A DNA stretch of 64,000 nucleotides from JAAYEA01 sp012689325 (GTDB lineage: Bacteria; Chloroflexota; Anaerolineae; JAAYEA01): assembly GCA_036841525.1 (NCBI GenBank), contig DAITVZ010000001.1, positions 208,462-272,461 of the forward strand, read 5' to 3'. Both the position numbers and the translations under genes were made by a program. The notes below the pieces were generated by a model that saw only the letters and a program-made list of their open reading frames with translations, made no database searches and was not told the DNA's origin. Of the stretch, positions 26,522 through 34,842 are shown in pieces; position 1 is the first letter of the stretch, and the number at the start of each line of letters is the position of its first letter.

Positions 26522-28654
26522 CTACTTGCGGTACCAGAGCTCGGGATAGTACGGATGGTAAAAGTTGTTGTCCGAGGCGAACACCAGGTTCTCGCGCGGG
26601 AAGTTGCCGATGTCGTTGCCGATGATGAAGGGCTGCGGCGGGATGCCGGCGCCACAGAGGAAGAAGAGCTGGTCGGCAAAGTACTGGAAGTACTCCTTGC
26701 CGATCTCTGCCGCCCTGGGCGAGTCAGAGGGCACGCTGACGAACTCGGCCCACTTGTCGGTGTGCACCGTGATCTCGGCTGGCGGCTCCACGCCCCGCTC
26801 GCCCTTGCTGAGCTTCCACTCGACGAAGGGCCGCCCCCACTCGTTGCCCGAGGTCTCGAGCGCCCACTGGTCGGGATAGCCGCGGCCAAAGAGCGTCATG
26901 CGGCTGGGCCCCAGGCGTCCGATGAGCTGCATCTCGTTGTTGAGCAGGGATTGGCCAAAGGCCGTCGGGTCGAGCAGCTTGTAGATAACCTCCATCCCGA
27001 GATCCTTCATGTCGCCGATGATCATCTCGGCCTGGATGTTATAGTAGGCATAGTCGCCCGTCAGGGTCATGGCAAGGCGCTGGCCATTGGGCAGCAGCCG
27101 ATAGCCTTCGTTATCGCGCTTGTTCAGCCCCAGGTCGTCCAGCATCTTGTTCGCTTTCACCGGGTCATACGTTGCCTGGTACTCGTTCCAGAACGTGTCG
27201 CTCCACCACGGCATGCTCTTGAGCGGCGCGGCCGGGTGCTTTTCGGCGAGGCCAAAGTAGAGGACGTCGTTCATGTTCTGGCGATCGTAGCCCAGCGAGA
27301 TGGCGCGCCGGAAGTCGATGTTGCGCAGCAGGTCGCCGATGACCATGTCGTCCTGGTAGGCCTGGTTGAAGGACATGCCGCCGGCGCACTCGTTCGGGTA
27401 GGAGGCGATCAACGTGGTGTACCCGCCGGACAGCTCGTTGGCCTTGTAGAGCTCGATGTTGTTAAAGGTGCCCCACCACAGGGACACGTCGGCGTCACCG
27501 GCGGTGAGCTTGAGGTTGAGGAGCTCCGTGTCGCCGACGGCCTCGATGCGGGCATAGTCAAAGTACGGCAGTTGGTTGCCCTCGGTGTCGACGTACCAGA
27601 AGTAGGGGTTGCGCTCCATCAGGATGTATTCTTGCTTCACCTCGATGGGGTTCCAGGGGCGGAGGGTCGGCATGTCCAGGGCGGCGCCCCACTGAATGCC
27701 GGAATAGTACCCGCCCGACTTGCTGTTAAAGTAGGCGACCCACGGCTCGGCGGTCGCCGAGGCGGCAAAACCGGCGGCTACGGCCTCCGCGTTCAGTTCC
27801 TTGCGGTCCCGGAAGCCCACATGGAACTTTTGCTGCCAATGCGAGGGGCCCCAGAACCACTGCCCGGGGGACGACATCGAGGAGCGGCCCCAGCGGTCCA
27901 GGATGGACGGGTTCGGCGAGCCAAAGGTGTACTTGAGCGTATAGTCGTCGATCACGTCCAGCTTGGTATCCACCCCGTTGATGACCCAGGGATACCCGGG
28001 ACCAGTCGGGCGCAGCTCGGTGTTGAAGAGCACGTTGTCCCAGTACCACGAAAAGTCCTCGGTGGTAAGATCGTCGCCGTCCGACCACCTCATCCCTTTG
28101 CGCAGGTAAAGGGTCAGCTCGGTATAGTCCGCGTTCCAGGACCAGTCCTTGATCACGTCGGCGTGGTACTCTGAGGTGGGGATGTTGTAGCCCAAGAGCC
28201 CGTGGTCGGTCAAGCGATGCGGGACCGACAGGGCCGCGACGTCCAGCATGTGGAGCGTGTCGCCGTACTTGCCGATGCCGGTGGGCCCTTCCACGACCCG
28301 CGGCTCGAGCGGCAGCCGCTCCTGGACCGGGGGCAATTCGCCCTTGGCGACCTTGGCGGCGAGCATGGGCGCCTCTTTAAAGGTCAGCGGGACCGGCGTG
28401 GGCGTGACGACCTTTTCCACCACCACGGTCTGCTGGACGGCCTTTTCCACGACCACCGTCTGCTGCACGACCTTTTCCACAGCGACCTGTTTTTCCACCA
28501 TCACGGTGGAGACGACTTGCTTCTCGACTTCGACCTGTTTCTCGACGACCACCGTCACCGGCTTCTCGATGACTTGGGGGGTCTGTGGGGCGCAGCCAGC
28601 GACCAGCGAGAAGACAATCACTGCGCTCATGATCAGTCCGAATGCCCGTTTCAT
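26522..28654 (-). CDS. ABC transporter substrate-binding lipoprotein (SBP_bac_5 type)
   Basis: This 710-residue solute-binding protein belongs to the adjacent BCDF transporter. The signal is Sec-type (no twin arginine) with a lipobox SLVAGC ending at Cys21. Residues 28-90 form a VEK/VVQQT-type repeated stalk. The body carries the family motifs WSDGDDLTTEDFSWYWDNV and ERNPYFWYVDTEGNQLPYFDYARIE. The ATG at 28654 follows AAAGGAGG. It is somewhat larger than the paralogues at 1.1 and 42.6 kb and diverged from them, so it probably binds a different oligosaccharide. The 207-base gap upstream of it could hold a second promoter, but none is convincing. Confidence 0.93.
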   Translation of the reverse strand: MKRAFGLIMSAVIVFSLVAGCAPQTPQVIEKPVTVVVEKQVEVEKQVVSTVMVEKQVAVEKVVQQTVVVEKAVQQTVVVEKVVTPTPVPLTFKEAPMLAAKVAKGELPPVQERLPLEPRVVEGPTGIGKYGDTLHMLDVAALSVPHRLTDHGLLGYNIPTSEYHADVIKDWSWNADYTELTLYLRKGMRWSDGDDLTTEDFSWYWDNVLFNTELRPTGPGYPWVINGVDTKLDVIDDYTLKYTFGSPNPSILDRWGRSSMSSPGQWFWGPSHWQQKFHVGFRDRKELNAEAVAAGFAASATAEPWVAYFNSKSGGYYSGIQWGAALDMPTLRPWNPIEVKQEYILMERNPYFWYVDTEGNQLPYFDYARIEAVGDTELLNLKLTAGDADVSLWWGTFNNIELYKANELSGGYTTLIASYPNECAGGMSFNQAYQDDMVIGDLLRNIDFRRAISLGYDRQNMNDVLYFGLAEKHPAAPLKSMPWWSDTFWNEYQATYDPVKANKMLDDLGLNKRDNEGYRLLPNGQRLAMTLTGDYAYYNIQAEMIIGDMKDLGMEVIYKLLDPTAFGQSLLNNEMQLIGRLGPSRMTLFGRGYPDQWALETSGNEWGRPFVEWKLSKGERGVEPPAEITVHTDKWAEFVSVPSDSPRAAEIGKEYFQYFADQLFFLCGAGIPPQPFIIGNDIGNFPRENLVFASDNNFYHPYYPELWYRK

Positions 28655-28861
28655 TGCTTTCCTCCTTTGGAATAGACAGAACCTCCAGACCGTCTCTAGG
28701 GCTGCCGCGCTGTATCTTTTCGAGTTCCTCCTTTCCGAAATCAGCCAACCTGCTAGGCGCCGCAGCACCAGCTTGGCCCCTGGCTCGCGGTGCGACGGGC
28801 GCCGAGCCCCTGTAATAAAGGTCGCCGGCCCAGGGGGCCAGGATGAAAGCGAACCGCGCCC

Positions 28862-30607
28862 TTACTGGGACGCCACCCCCGCCCGATAGTTCGAGATGGC
28901 CTCCGAGGTGCGGAGGTAACGATCATAGATCCGCAGGCGCGCGATCTGTCCAGGCAGGCCCTTGTCCACGACGCACACGCCATCGCTGTTGAGGTCATCC
29001 AACCAGGGGTTGAGCCGACACCACCCCTGGATCGCCGAGGCGCCCCCATCGTACAGCACCCCGTCGATCACCACCGAGGCGATCTTGGCCAGGCCATCGA
29101 CGATGAACACGGCATGGTGCGGCTTGCCGGGCGTGATCGAGCCAGCTCCGCTGCTCAGGCTCCACTGGCGCACGCTGCGCACATTCTCCTTGGGCTCCGG
29201 CCCGTCCATGACCTCGAGCCACTGGCGCTGCCGGTTGTCGGCCAGGTTCAAGCGCAGCGCGCCATCCGCCGAAAGCGAGACGGAGAACCCATACCGCCGC
29301 TGCCCGAAGGAGCTGAGGACCGTCCTGCCCTCGCGCAGGTCGCCCACCTGCAGCCACATCTCGAGGGTAAAGCCGCCCGCGCGCAGGCTCGGCAGCTTGG
29401 GCAGCGCCACGGAGCTGCCGGCGCCAAGCGGGCCGGACTCGAGGGCGAGGCCTGGCTGGACCACGGCGGCGCGCGCGTGCTGGTTCCACAACCCATCCAA
29501 TAGCGCGGGGTCGAGGGGGTGCACGCGGGCGACGACCTTTTCCGTCTCAGTGACCCAGATGCGGCCGTCCTGCTCGATGAAATCGGGATAGCTCATGCCC
29601 CGCACGGTGGGGTCCGGCACATAGAGCAGGATCTCGGGCTGGGACCAGCGGATGTCGCCGTCGACCTCGATGCCCCCGGCCAGCCACACCGGATTGCGCA
29701 CCGCCGAGTTCCCCCAGCCGGGGTAGCCGTTGTTGTGAAACCAGAAGAGGAACTTGCCATTGCTCGCCTTCCAAATCCTGGGGCAGGCGCGCGGGTTCTT
29801 GAGCGGATTGCCGGTCGCATAGCGCATGACCTGCGGCGTCGTCCAGGTGTGGCCGGCGTCGCGGCTGATGGCATAGGCGGGGTGGCCGATCTCGGTGCGG
29901 TTGACCATGTACAGCGAGCCGTCGCTGAGCACCTCGATGTTTTGCTCTTCCTGCACGCTGCCCAGGGCGGGGTTCCAGACGCCCACGTCGCCGTCGGGCA
30001 ACAGGTCCCAGCGGATGGCCGCGGGGTCGCGCTCGGTGAGGATGTTGTCGCTGTGCACGACCCAGCCCTCCCCGCCATCCAGCGGCATACCGGTGGTGAG
30101 CTTGGGCAGGGCGAAATAGACCGAACCGTTCGCCGTGACCGGCTTGTCGATGCACCAGAAGAACTGGTGCGTCCCGCCGGTGACGTTCTCGCGGTCGCGC
30201 TTGGTCAGGCGCATGGGGATGCGATAGCGCTCCCCTGACCAGGTGCGCCCGTTGTCGTCCGAATAGCGGTAACACAGCCAGCCGCCGTGCTGCGTGCTGA
30301 TCTCGTCATCGCGATAGTTATAGATGGCATAGACCCGCCCGCTGGGCACGGCCAGCGCGGTGACCCAGGAGGTCATGTGCCAGTCGGCGGACTCGAGGCC
30401 CGGTTCGATGGGGATGAGCTCGGACCAGCTACGTCCCTGGTCCTGGCTGATCGCGGCCACGACGTGCTGCCCTTGCTGGCTCTCCGTGGAGGGGCCGGTG
30501 GTAAGCACGCATAGCCAGTTGCCATCCCGGGTCACGACCACGTAGGGCTGGTCGGCGTAATGCTCGCTGGGAATCTCATAGCCGGCGGTGATATCTCGGG
30601 GGTCCAC
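28862..30607 (-). CDS. BNR-repeat sialidase-superfamily protein with C-terminal LamG-like domain
   Basis: This 581-residue protein has the same layout as the 13.3-kb protein: a BNR propeller (residues 1-390, boxes SQDQGRSWS, SDDNGRTWSGE, SRDAGHTWTTP) and a LamG-like domain (residues 400-581: FTLEMWLQVGDLREGRTVLS, IARLRIYDRYLRTSEA). Both proteins begin with an ITAGYEIPSE / ISTGHEIPTE motif. YRIPMRL after the second box is a sialidase-like F/Y-R-I-P element, but in an unusual position. No signal peptide. The gene lies 15 bases after the sulfatase, which suggests consecutive steps on the same sulfated glycan. Confidence 0.83.
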   Translation of the reverse strand: MDPRDITAGYEIPSEHYADQPYVVVTRDGNWLCVLTTGPSTESQQGQHVVAAISQDQGRSWSELIPIEPGLESADWHMTSWVTALAVPSGRVYAIYNYRDDEISTQHGGWLCYRYSDDNGRTWSGERYRIPMRLTKRDRENVTGGTHQFFWCIDKPVTANGSVYFALPKLTTGMPLDGGEGWVVHSDNILTERDPAAIRWDLLPDGDVGVWNPALGSVQEEQNIEVLSDGSLYMVNRTEIGHPAYAISRDAGHTWTTPQVMRYATGNPLKNPRACPRIWKASNGKFLFWFHNNGYPGWGNSAVRNPVWLAGGIEVDGDIRWSQPEILLYVPDPTVRGMSYPDFIEQDGRIWVTETEKVVARVHPLDPALLDGLWNQHARAAVVQPGLALESGPLGAGSSVALPKLPSLRAGGFTLEMWLQVGDLREGRTVLSSFGQRRYGFSVSLSADGALRLNLADNRQRQWLEVMDGPEPKENVRSVRQWSLSSGAGSITPGKPHHAVFIVDGLAKIASVVIDGVLYDGGASAIQGWCRLNPWLDDLNSDGVCVVDKGLPGQIARLRIYDRYLRTSEAISNYRAGVASQ

Positions 30608-30622
30608 GCTTCCTCCTCTGTG

Positions 30623-31978
30623 TTAGGTGCGCACGCGCTGCAGACGCTCTCGTTCCTTCTCCTGGGTGTGATGGGTCAGGCGGACCTGCCACGTCAGCAA
30701 GGTCTCCACATAGCGCTTTTCGACGGATTCGTACCCGGCCACGCCGGCCAGGTTGTCGAGCTCCTGGGGGTCGCGGCGCAGGTTAAAGAGGTACTGCACG
30801 CCGCCTTGCTCGGCGTCGTACACCAGCTTCCAGTTGGCGTCGCGCACCATCATCATGGTGCCCAGTTCGCTATAGAGGGCGGCGCGGCGCGGGCCGGCAT
30901 CGTTGGCGATGTCGAGCAGGCTCAGGCCCTCGCGCGGCTGGGCGCCGAGGCGGTCCTGGCAGCCGGCCGCGTGGAGCAAGGTGGGATAGAGATCGACGCC
31001 GCTGACCAGCTCGCGGCAGATGCGCCCGCCCAGGCGCGGGTTCAGCGCGATGCCAGGGCCGGCCATGAGGAGCGGCACGCACACCGAGGGCTGGTAAAAG
31101 TGGCGCTTGTCGTAGAGGCCATAGTCGCCGATCAGATCCCCATGGTCGGCGGTAAAGAGGATGAGGGTATCCTCGAGCATGCCCTTGGCCTCCAGCGCCG
31201 CGCACAAGCGCCCGACATAGTGGTCGATCAGCGAGACCCGGCCCAGGTATTGGGCCCGCGCGCGCCCGGTCCGGGCGACCCGCTCAGGATCGTCCACGGC
31301 GAGGGGGGGCTGCATCTTGGCGGGATCGTACATGGTCGCATAGTCGCCAGGGGCCCAGTAGGGGGGGTGAGGCCCGAGAAAGCCCACCTGCAGGTACAGG
31401 GGCGCCTCGTCCTGGTAAGCCTCGATGAACCGGACCGCGGTTTCGCCGATGTAGCCATCGTCGAACTCGTCGGGGCGCAGCGCGCCGGCGTCCCAGGCGC
31501 GCTTGCGGGCCATCTCTTGAAAGAGCGACAGCTTGCCGATGTCCTGGAGGAAGCGGGTGTAGCGGTCCTGGTTGTTGAGGTGGTCGTCGTCCACCTGCCA
31601 GACGTGGTCGTAGCCGTACCCCTGCAGGTCCCCATCGTCCTCGAGGACGTCCATTCCCACGGCCCAGCGGTCATAGTAATGGTGCTTGCCGATCATCGCC
31701 GTATAGTACCCGGCGCGTTGGAGCTGGCTGGGGTAGGTATCGAGCCGTTCCTGGCTCGCGATGGGCTCGTTCATGTTGCCGTGGACGCCGTGCTGCGTGG
31801 GGTATCTGCCGGTGACGATGCAAGCGCGAGAGGGCTGGCACAGGGGCGACGCGCAGTAAGCGTTGTCGAACCGCACGCCGCGGGCGGCGAGGGCGTCGAG
31901 ATGGGGCGTGGCGGCCTGAGCCAGGGCGTCAGGCCGCATTTGGTCGGCCAAGAGCAATAACAGGTGCGGGCGCGTCAC
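30623..31978 (-). CDS. Sulfatase (formylglycine-dependent, Cys type)
   Basis: This 451-residue member of the type I sulfatase family hydrolyses sulfate esters. The active-site motif is C-x-P-S-R (LCQPSRACIVTGRYP) with Cys47, the residue turned into formylglycine by a separate maturase not seen in this window. Metal-binding segments are Asp12 (LLADQMRPD) and FTADHGDLIGDYGLYDK. No signal peptide is visible, so it is likely to act in the cytoplasm on imported sulfated sugars. The GTG start at 31978 follows GGGAGGG. It is the first structural gene after the regulator (13-base gap). Confidence 0.93.
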   Translation of the reverse strand: MTRPHLLLLLADQMRPDALAQAATPHLDALAARGVRFDNAYCASPLCQPSRACIVTGRYPTQHGVHGNMNEPIASQERLDTYPSQLQRAGYYTAMIGKHHYYDRWAVGMDVLEDDGDLQGYGYDHVWQVDDDHLNNQDRYTRFLQDIGKLSLFQEMARKRAWDAGALRPDEFDDGYIGETAVRFIEAYQDEAPLYLQVGFLGPHPPYWAPGDYATMYDPAKMQPPLAVDDPERVARTGRARAQYLGRVSLIDHYVGRLCAALEAKGMLEDTLILFTADHGDLIGDYGLYDKRHFYQPSVCVPLLMAGPGIALNPRLGGRICRELVSGVDLYPTLLHAAGCQDRLGAQPREGLSLLDIANDAGPRRAALYSELGTMMMVRDANWKLVYDAEQGGVQYLFNLRRDPQELDNLAGVAGYESVEKRYVETLLTWQVRLTHHTQEKERERLQRVRT

Positions 31979-31991
31979 TGCGTTCCCTCCC

Positions 31992-32690
31992 CTATGCCAG
32001 GTCTTGGAGCACCTTCAGCGAGCGATGGAGCGCGTTATCGAGATGTCTTTCCAGGCTCTCCGCGGCAGCCGTGACGTTGCCGGCGGTGATGCAGTCGACC
32101 AGATCCTCGTGCAGGGCCAGCGTTTCCTCCCAGTCATAGGCGCTGGCATTGTTGGCGACGAACATGAAAACGGGGCCGATCATCGAGCTGAGCATCCGCA
32201 AGAGATGTTGGTTGTTGGCCTGCTGCCAGACCAACCAGTGCATGGCGACATCGGCCTCGATGTGCCTGGCCAGGTCGTGCTGGGAGATCGCCTCCCTCAT
32301 CTGTTGCAGGGACTGCTTGAGCTGCGCGCAGTTCTCGGGCGTGTTGTTCTGGGCCGCCAGGGTGACGGCCAGGCGTTCCAGCTCGAGCCTGATCTGGTAC
32401 AACTCGCGCACATCCCGCTCGGTCAGGCTGATGACGAATCGCCCGTTCTTTTTGGTGACGACCAACCCTTCCTTTTCCAGCTCGGTCAAGGCGTCGCGCA
32501 CGGGGGCGCGGCTGACGCCCAGTTGCGCGCCCACCTCTCGCTCGATCAACTGGGTCCCAGGCGGGATACGGCCGCTCACGATATAGTCACGCAGTATCCC
32601 GGTGGTCTGATCTTTGAGGAAATTGCGTGCTAACCTGGGCTGTGTTTCGTCACCACTGGCAAACGAAAAGGGAGCATTGCTTGGCATCAT
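31992..32690 (-). CDS. GntR-family transcriptional regulator, FCD type
   Basis: This 232-residue repressor-type regulator has an N-terminal winged helix-turn-helix (residues 25-90: GTQLIEREVGAQLGVSRAPVRDALTELEKEGLV) and a C-terminal FCD ligand domain with the metal-binding D-x3-H pattern (ADVAMHWLV) and further histidines. It heads the minus-strand glycan operon. A perfect consensus promoter and an 8-bp palindrome at the start site suggest autorepression, released by a sugar-acid-like ligand, as is usual for FCD regulators. The ATG at 32690 is 5 bases after AGGA; a GTG at 32711 and an ATG at 32687 are alternatives. Confidence 0.9.
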   Translation of the reverse strand: MMPSNAPFSFASGDETQPRLARNFLKDQTTGILRDYIVSGRIPPGTQLIEREVGAQLGVSRAPVRDALTELEKEGLVVTKKNGRFVISLTERDVRELYQIRLELERLAVTLAAQNNTPENCAQLKQSLQQMREAISQHDLARHIEADVAMHWLVWQQANNQHLLRMLSSMIGPVFMFVANNASAYDWEETLALHEDLVDCITAGNVTAAAESLERHLDNALHRSLKVLQDLA

Positions 32691-32755
32691 GACCGTCCTG
32701 TGCAAGCGCACATCGTCATTTGCTGGCAGGGGGATAACCGTCGTCTACGGTCTTC

Positions 32756-32763
32756 GGTATACC
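32756..32763. promoter_or_regulatory. Putative GntR/FCD operator
   Basis: GGTATACC is a perfect 8-bp palindrome flanked by TC and AA. It covers the predicted start site of the minus-strand promoter. FCD-family regulators typically bind GTATAC-like palindromes, so this is a good candidate site for the regulator encoded directly downstream. Confidence 0.6.
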
Positions 32764-32766
32764 AAG

Positions 32767-32795
32767 ATTATACCGCAAGACAGGGCTCTTGTCAA
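32767..32795 (-). promoter_or_regulatory. Consensus promoter of the 20-kb glycan operon
   Basis: On the minus strand TTGACA (32795-32790) and TATAAT (32772-32767) are both perfect and are separated by exactly 17 bases. The start site falls near 32760, inside the palindrome. So strong a core promoter fits a tightly repressed, inducible operon. Confidence 0.9.
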
Positions 32796-32804
32796 GGGTT
32801 TTAG

Positions 32805-32813
32805 GGCGGTATT
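32805..32813 (+). repeat. 9-bp target-site duplication, left copy
   Basis: GGCGGTATT directly abuts the left terminal inverted repeat of the element at 32814-33023 and is repeated exactly on the other side. Confidence 0.85.
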
Positions 32814-33023
32814 CAGGGCTTGTGCAAAGTCGCGCTCGGCGATGAACTCGCCGAGCTACGGCGGCATGGAATGCCGGGGCTGCGCCTGATGAAATCAGGC
32901 TTCGGATTCCACGCCGCGGAGGCCCCGGAAGCCCGATTCCATCGGGCGCGGTGGCGTAGCACGGCGATTGATCGCCGTGCGGGGCGGCGCGCCAAGCCAG
33001 CTACCGACTTTGCACAAGCCCTG
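32814..33023. mobile_element. 210-bp MITE-like non-autonomous element with hairpin array
   Basis: The element has perfect 19-bp terminal inverted repeats (32814-32832 and 33005-33023; the left one begins CAGGGCTTGTG) and a 9-bp direct repeat on each side, the signature of transposition. There is no coding capacity. Inside lie at least five compact hairpins: CTCGGCGA/TCGCCGAG (loop 5), CGGCAT/ATGCCG (loop 3), CCTGAT/ATCAGG (loop 3), GCCCGAT/ATCGGGC (loop 3) and GCACGGCGAT/ATCGCCGTGC (loop 2). Most have an AT pair next to the loop. A transposase acting in trans must have moved it. It sits between the 3' end of the 33.05-kb gene and the regulator promoter, 19 bases from its -35 hexamer. Confidence 0.88.
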
Positions 33024-33032
33024 GGCGGTATT
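33024..33032 (+). repeat. 9-bp target-site duplication, right copy
   Basis: GGCGGTATT directly abuts the right terminal inverted repeat, an exact copy of 32805-32813. Confidence 0.85.
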
Positions 33033-33049
33033 TTCGGCTGGGCTCGCGA

Positions 33050-34435
33050 CTACTTTTTGCTCCAGAGCGACTTGGGGATCTCGAAATCCCCCCGGATGGC
33101 ATAGACCTCGCCGCTGACCAGCGCCAGCTCCAGCGAGCGGAACTCGTCGCTTTTCGCTTGCCCAAAGGTCCGCCCGCCGGCCCACCTGGGCGACCAGAAG
33201 AGCTCATCGCCCACCAGCGGCTCGCAATCCGCATAGTCAAAGCCGGGCAGAGGGTTCCCCGCGAGATCGAGGAGGCGGGCGCGAATCTCGGCGTAGGGCG
33301 AGCGCGCGTTGATGCGCAGATCGTCGCCGGTGATGCGCAAGGGCCGCGTCCGCAGCGAGCCGCGGCCGGCCTGCGTGGCCAGGTAGACGAACCCATCCAG
33401 CCGCAACGTGTGCAGCATCAGCGCCGCATCGGCGAGGTCCTGCCGCTGGAAATGCTCGCCCTTGGAGCCGCCCGAGTAGAACCGGATCGTGTGATGCTCG
33501 TCCACCAGCATGCAGGTGGTATAGACGCAGCCGCCGCCGTGGTCGCCCAGCTCGTTGCGCTCGACGAAGGGCCGATGAAAGGCGCGATTGAACATGCGCC
33601 CGTCATAGCTATAGGTCAGGGAGCAGTCGATCGGACCATTGGGCAAGCCGTAGGTGGACGGGTCGGCATGGATGTTCAGCCGCAGCCCGATCCACATGTC
33701 CTCGTACTCGTAGACCGGCATCCCGTAAAAGCCCACCAACGGCGGGTCTTCCGGATCCGGGTGCATGATCAGCTCGGGCTCGGTGAAGGTCTGCCAGTCC
33801 CGCGTCTCCCGGAAAAAGACCCGCCGGTCTCCGCCATAGGCCCGGCCGTTGAGGATGTACGCGCCGCGCTGCGGATGGTAAAAGACGCTCAGAGGCGAGT
33901 CCGAGGCGATGATGTCCGGCCAGGAGTGCGCCAGCTCCCAATGGATGCCGTCCGGCGACACAGCCATCGCCAAACGGCCGTGAACGGAGAGATCGGGCGC
34001 CCGGCCAAAGACGAACTTGAAGCGGCGGCTCGGGTCGGGGTCATGGCGATCATAGTAGACGGGCCCGCCATCGTGGATGCCCTCCACCCCAAAGACATGG
34101 TTCGGGGCAAAGCGCGGGCCCGCGAAGCGGGCCTCGCCGGTCAGGTCGGGGCAGCGCCAGTGCATGCCATCGTCGCTCTCGGCGTAGCAAAGGACCGAGA
34201 CGCGCGGCTTGAAGGAAAAGCGGTACTGGTCCAGCACCGGAGGGGTGCAGGCGGCGATGTACAACCCGACGTATTTGCCCTCGGGGAGCCGCGCCACCAT
34301 GGGAAAGTTCCAGGTCCCCTCGGTGAGGGGGTCTTCCAGGGTCGCCTCCGGCACGTACCGGGGCTTGCCCAGTCGGCGCTCCAGGTTGTGCCGCGAGATA
34401 AGCCGCCAGTCGTCAAAGAACGGGATATAGCCCAT
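33050..34435 (-). CDS. Propeller-type glycoside hydrolase-like protein (GH32/43-like)
   Basis: This 461-residue protein looks like a five-bladed-propeller glycosidase in its first 350 residues (CYAESDDGMHWRCPD, GPVYYDRHDPDPSRRFKFVFGR, AVSPDGIHWELAHSW, YEDMWIGLRLNIHAD). A C-terminal beta-sandwich follows (LRITGDDLRINARSP...SLELALVSGEVYAIRGDFEI), as found in GH32-type enzymes and related uncharacterised Chloroflexota/Planctomycete proteins. No signal peptide. The ATG at 34435 follows AAAGGAG. It has its own promoter (34525-34552) and ends 27 bases before the MITE. A related glycan role is inferred. Confidence 0.75.
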   Translation of the reverse strand: MGYIPFFDDWRLISRHNLERRLGKPRYVPEATLEDPLTEGTWNFPMVARLPEGKYVGLYIAACTPPVLDQYRFSFKPRVSVLCYAESDDGMHWRCPDLTGEARFAGPRFAPNHVFGVEGIHDGGPVYYDRHDPDPSRRFKFVFGRAPDLSVHGRLAMAVSPDGIHWELAHSWPDIIASDSPLSVFYHPQRGAYILNGRAYGGDRRVFFRETRDWQTFTEPELIMHPDPEDPPLVGFYGMPVYEYEDMWIGLRLNIHADPSTYGLPNGPIDCSLTYSYDGRMFNRAFHRPFVERNELGDHGGGCVYTTCMLVDEHHTIRFYSGGSKGEHFQRQDLADAALMLHTLRLDGFVYLATQAGRGSLRTRPLRITGDDLRINARSPYAEIRARLLDLAGNPLPGFDYADCEPLVGDELFWSPRWAGGRTFGQAKSDEFRSLELALVSGEVYAIRGDFEIPKSLWSKK

Positions 34436-34524
34436 TGGTCTCCTTTGTCCGCGCCCGCGACGAGGTCCATAGGGCAAGCAGCCCAAACGAGAGGAGCAGG
34501 AACGGCTACCTGCTATGCCGCTGC

Positions 34525-34552
34525 ATTGTAATCAGGGGGATAGGAAAGGCAA
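34525..34552 (-). promoter_or_regulatory. Promoter of the 33.05-kb propeller gene
   Basis: On the minus strand TTGCCT (34552-34547) and TACAAT (34530-34525) are 16 bases apart, placing the start about 85 bases before the ATG at 34435. Confidence 0.5.
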
Positions 34553-34661
34553 GCTGCCGAAGCAGGGGGGTGTCGCACGCGGCATCTGGGGCGATGCCTC
34601 AAAACGCGCGGCGCCCCCTAGGCCGCAAGCCCATCAACGCAAGGGAAACCCGATTCGGGCA

Positions 34662-34690
34662 TTGACGGCCACTTGCGTCCATGTTATAAT
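34662..34690 (+). promoter_or_regulatory. Promoter of the sigma/CHAT/protease module
   Basis: TTGACG (34662-34667) and TATAAT (34685-34690) are 17 bases apart, only one base off consensus. The start would be near 34697, giving a leader of about 145 bases before the sigma-factor gene. Because it looks like a housekeeping promoter, the module should be made constitutively and controlled after translation. Confidence 0.82.
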
Positions 34691-34747
34691 GACGGCATCT
34701 TGACCAGAGCGCTCCTGAGCCTTTATGGCATCCCATGCTGAGCCAGC

Positions 34748-34824
34748 GACCCTGACCGGCACGCCGATCTGCATCCACCCCACATCGTCCCCAGCGCCCA
34801 GCCACTCCTGGGTCCGGCAGGGTC
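34748..34824 (+). promoter_or_regulatory. Long-range leader stem before the sigma-factor gene
   Basis: GACCCTG (34748-34754) plus CCGG (34756-34759) pair with CCGG (34814-34817) plus CAGGGTC (34818-34824), an 11-bp stem with one bulged A and a 54-base loop. It ends 18 bases before the GTG start, close enough to affect ribosome access. The structure is read by eye only. Confidence 0.4.
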
Positions 34825-34842
34825 ACCGAACGGAGTCGAACC

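Noticed and set aside
32814..33023. Hairpin cluster as a CRISPR, tRNA or attenuator
   Set aside because: The perfect 19-bp ends and flanking 9-bp duplication identify a transposed element; no spacer or tRNA fold is present.
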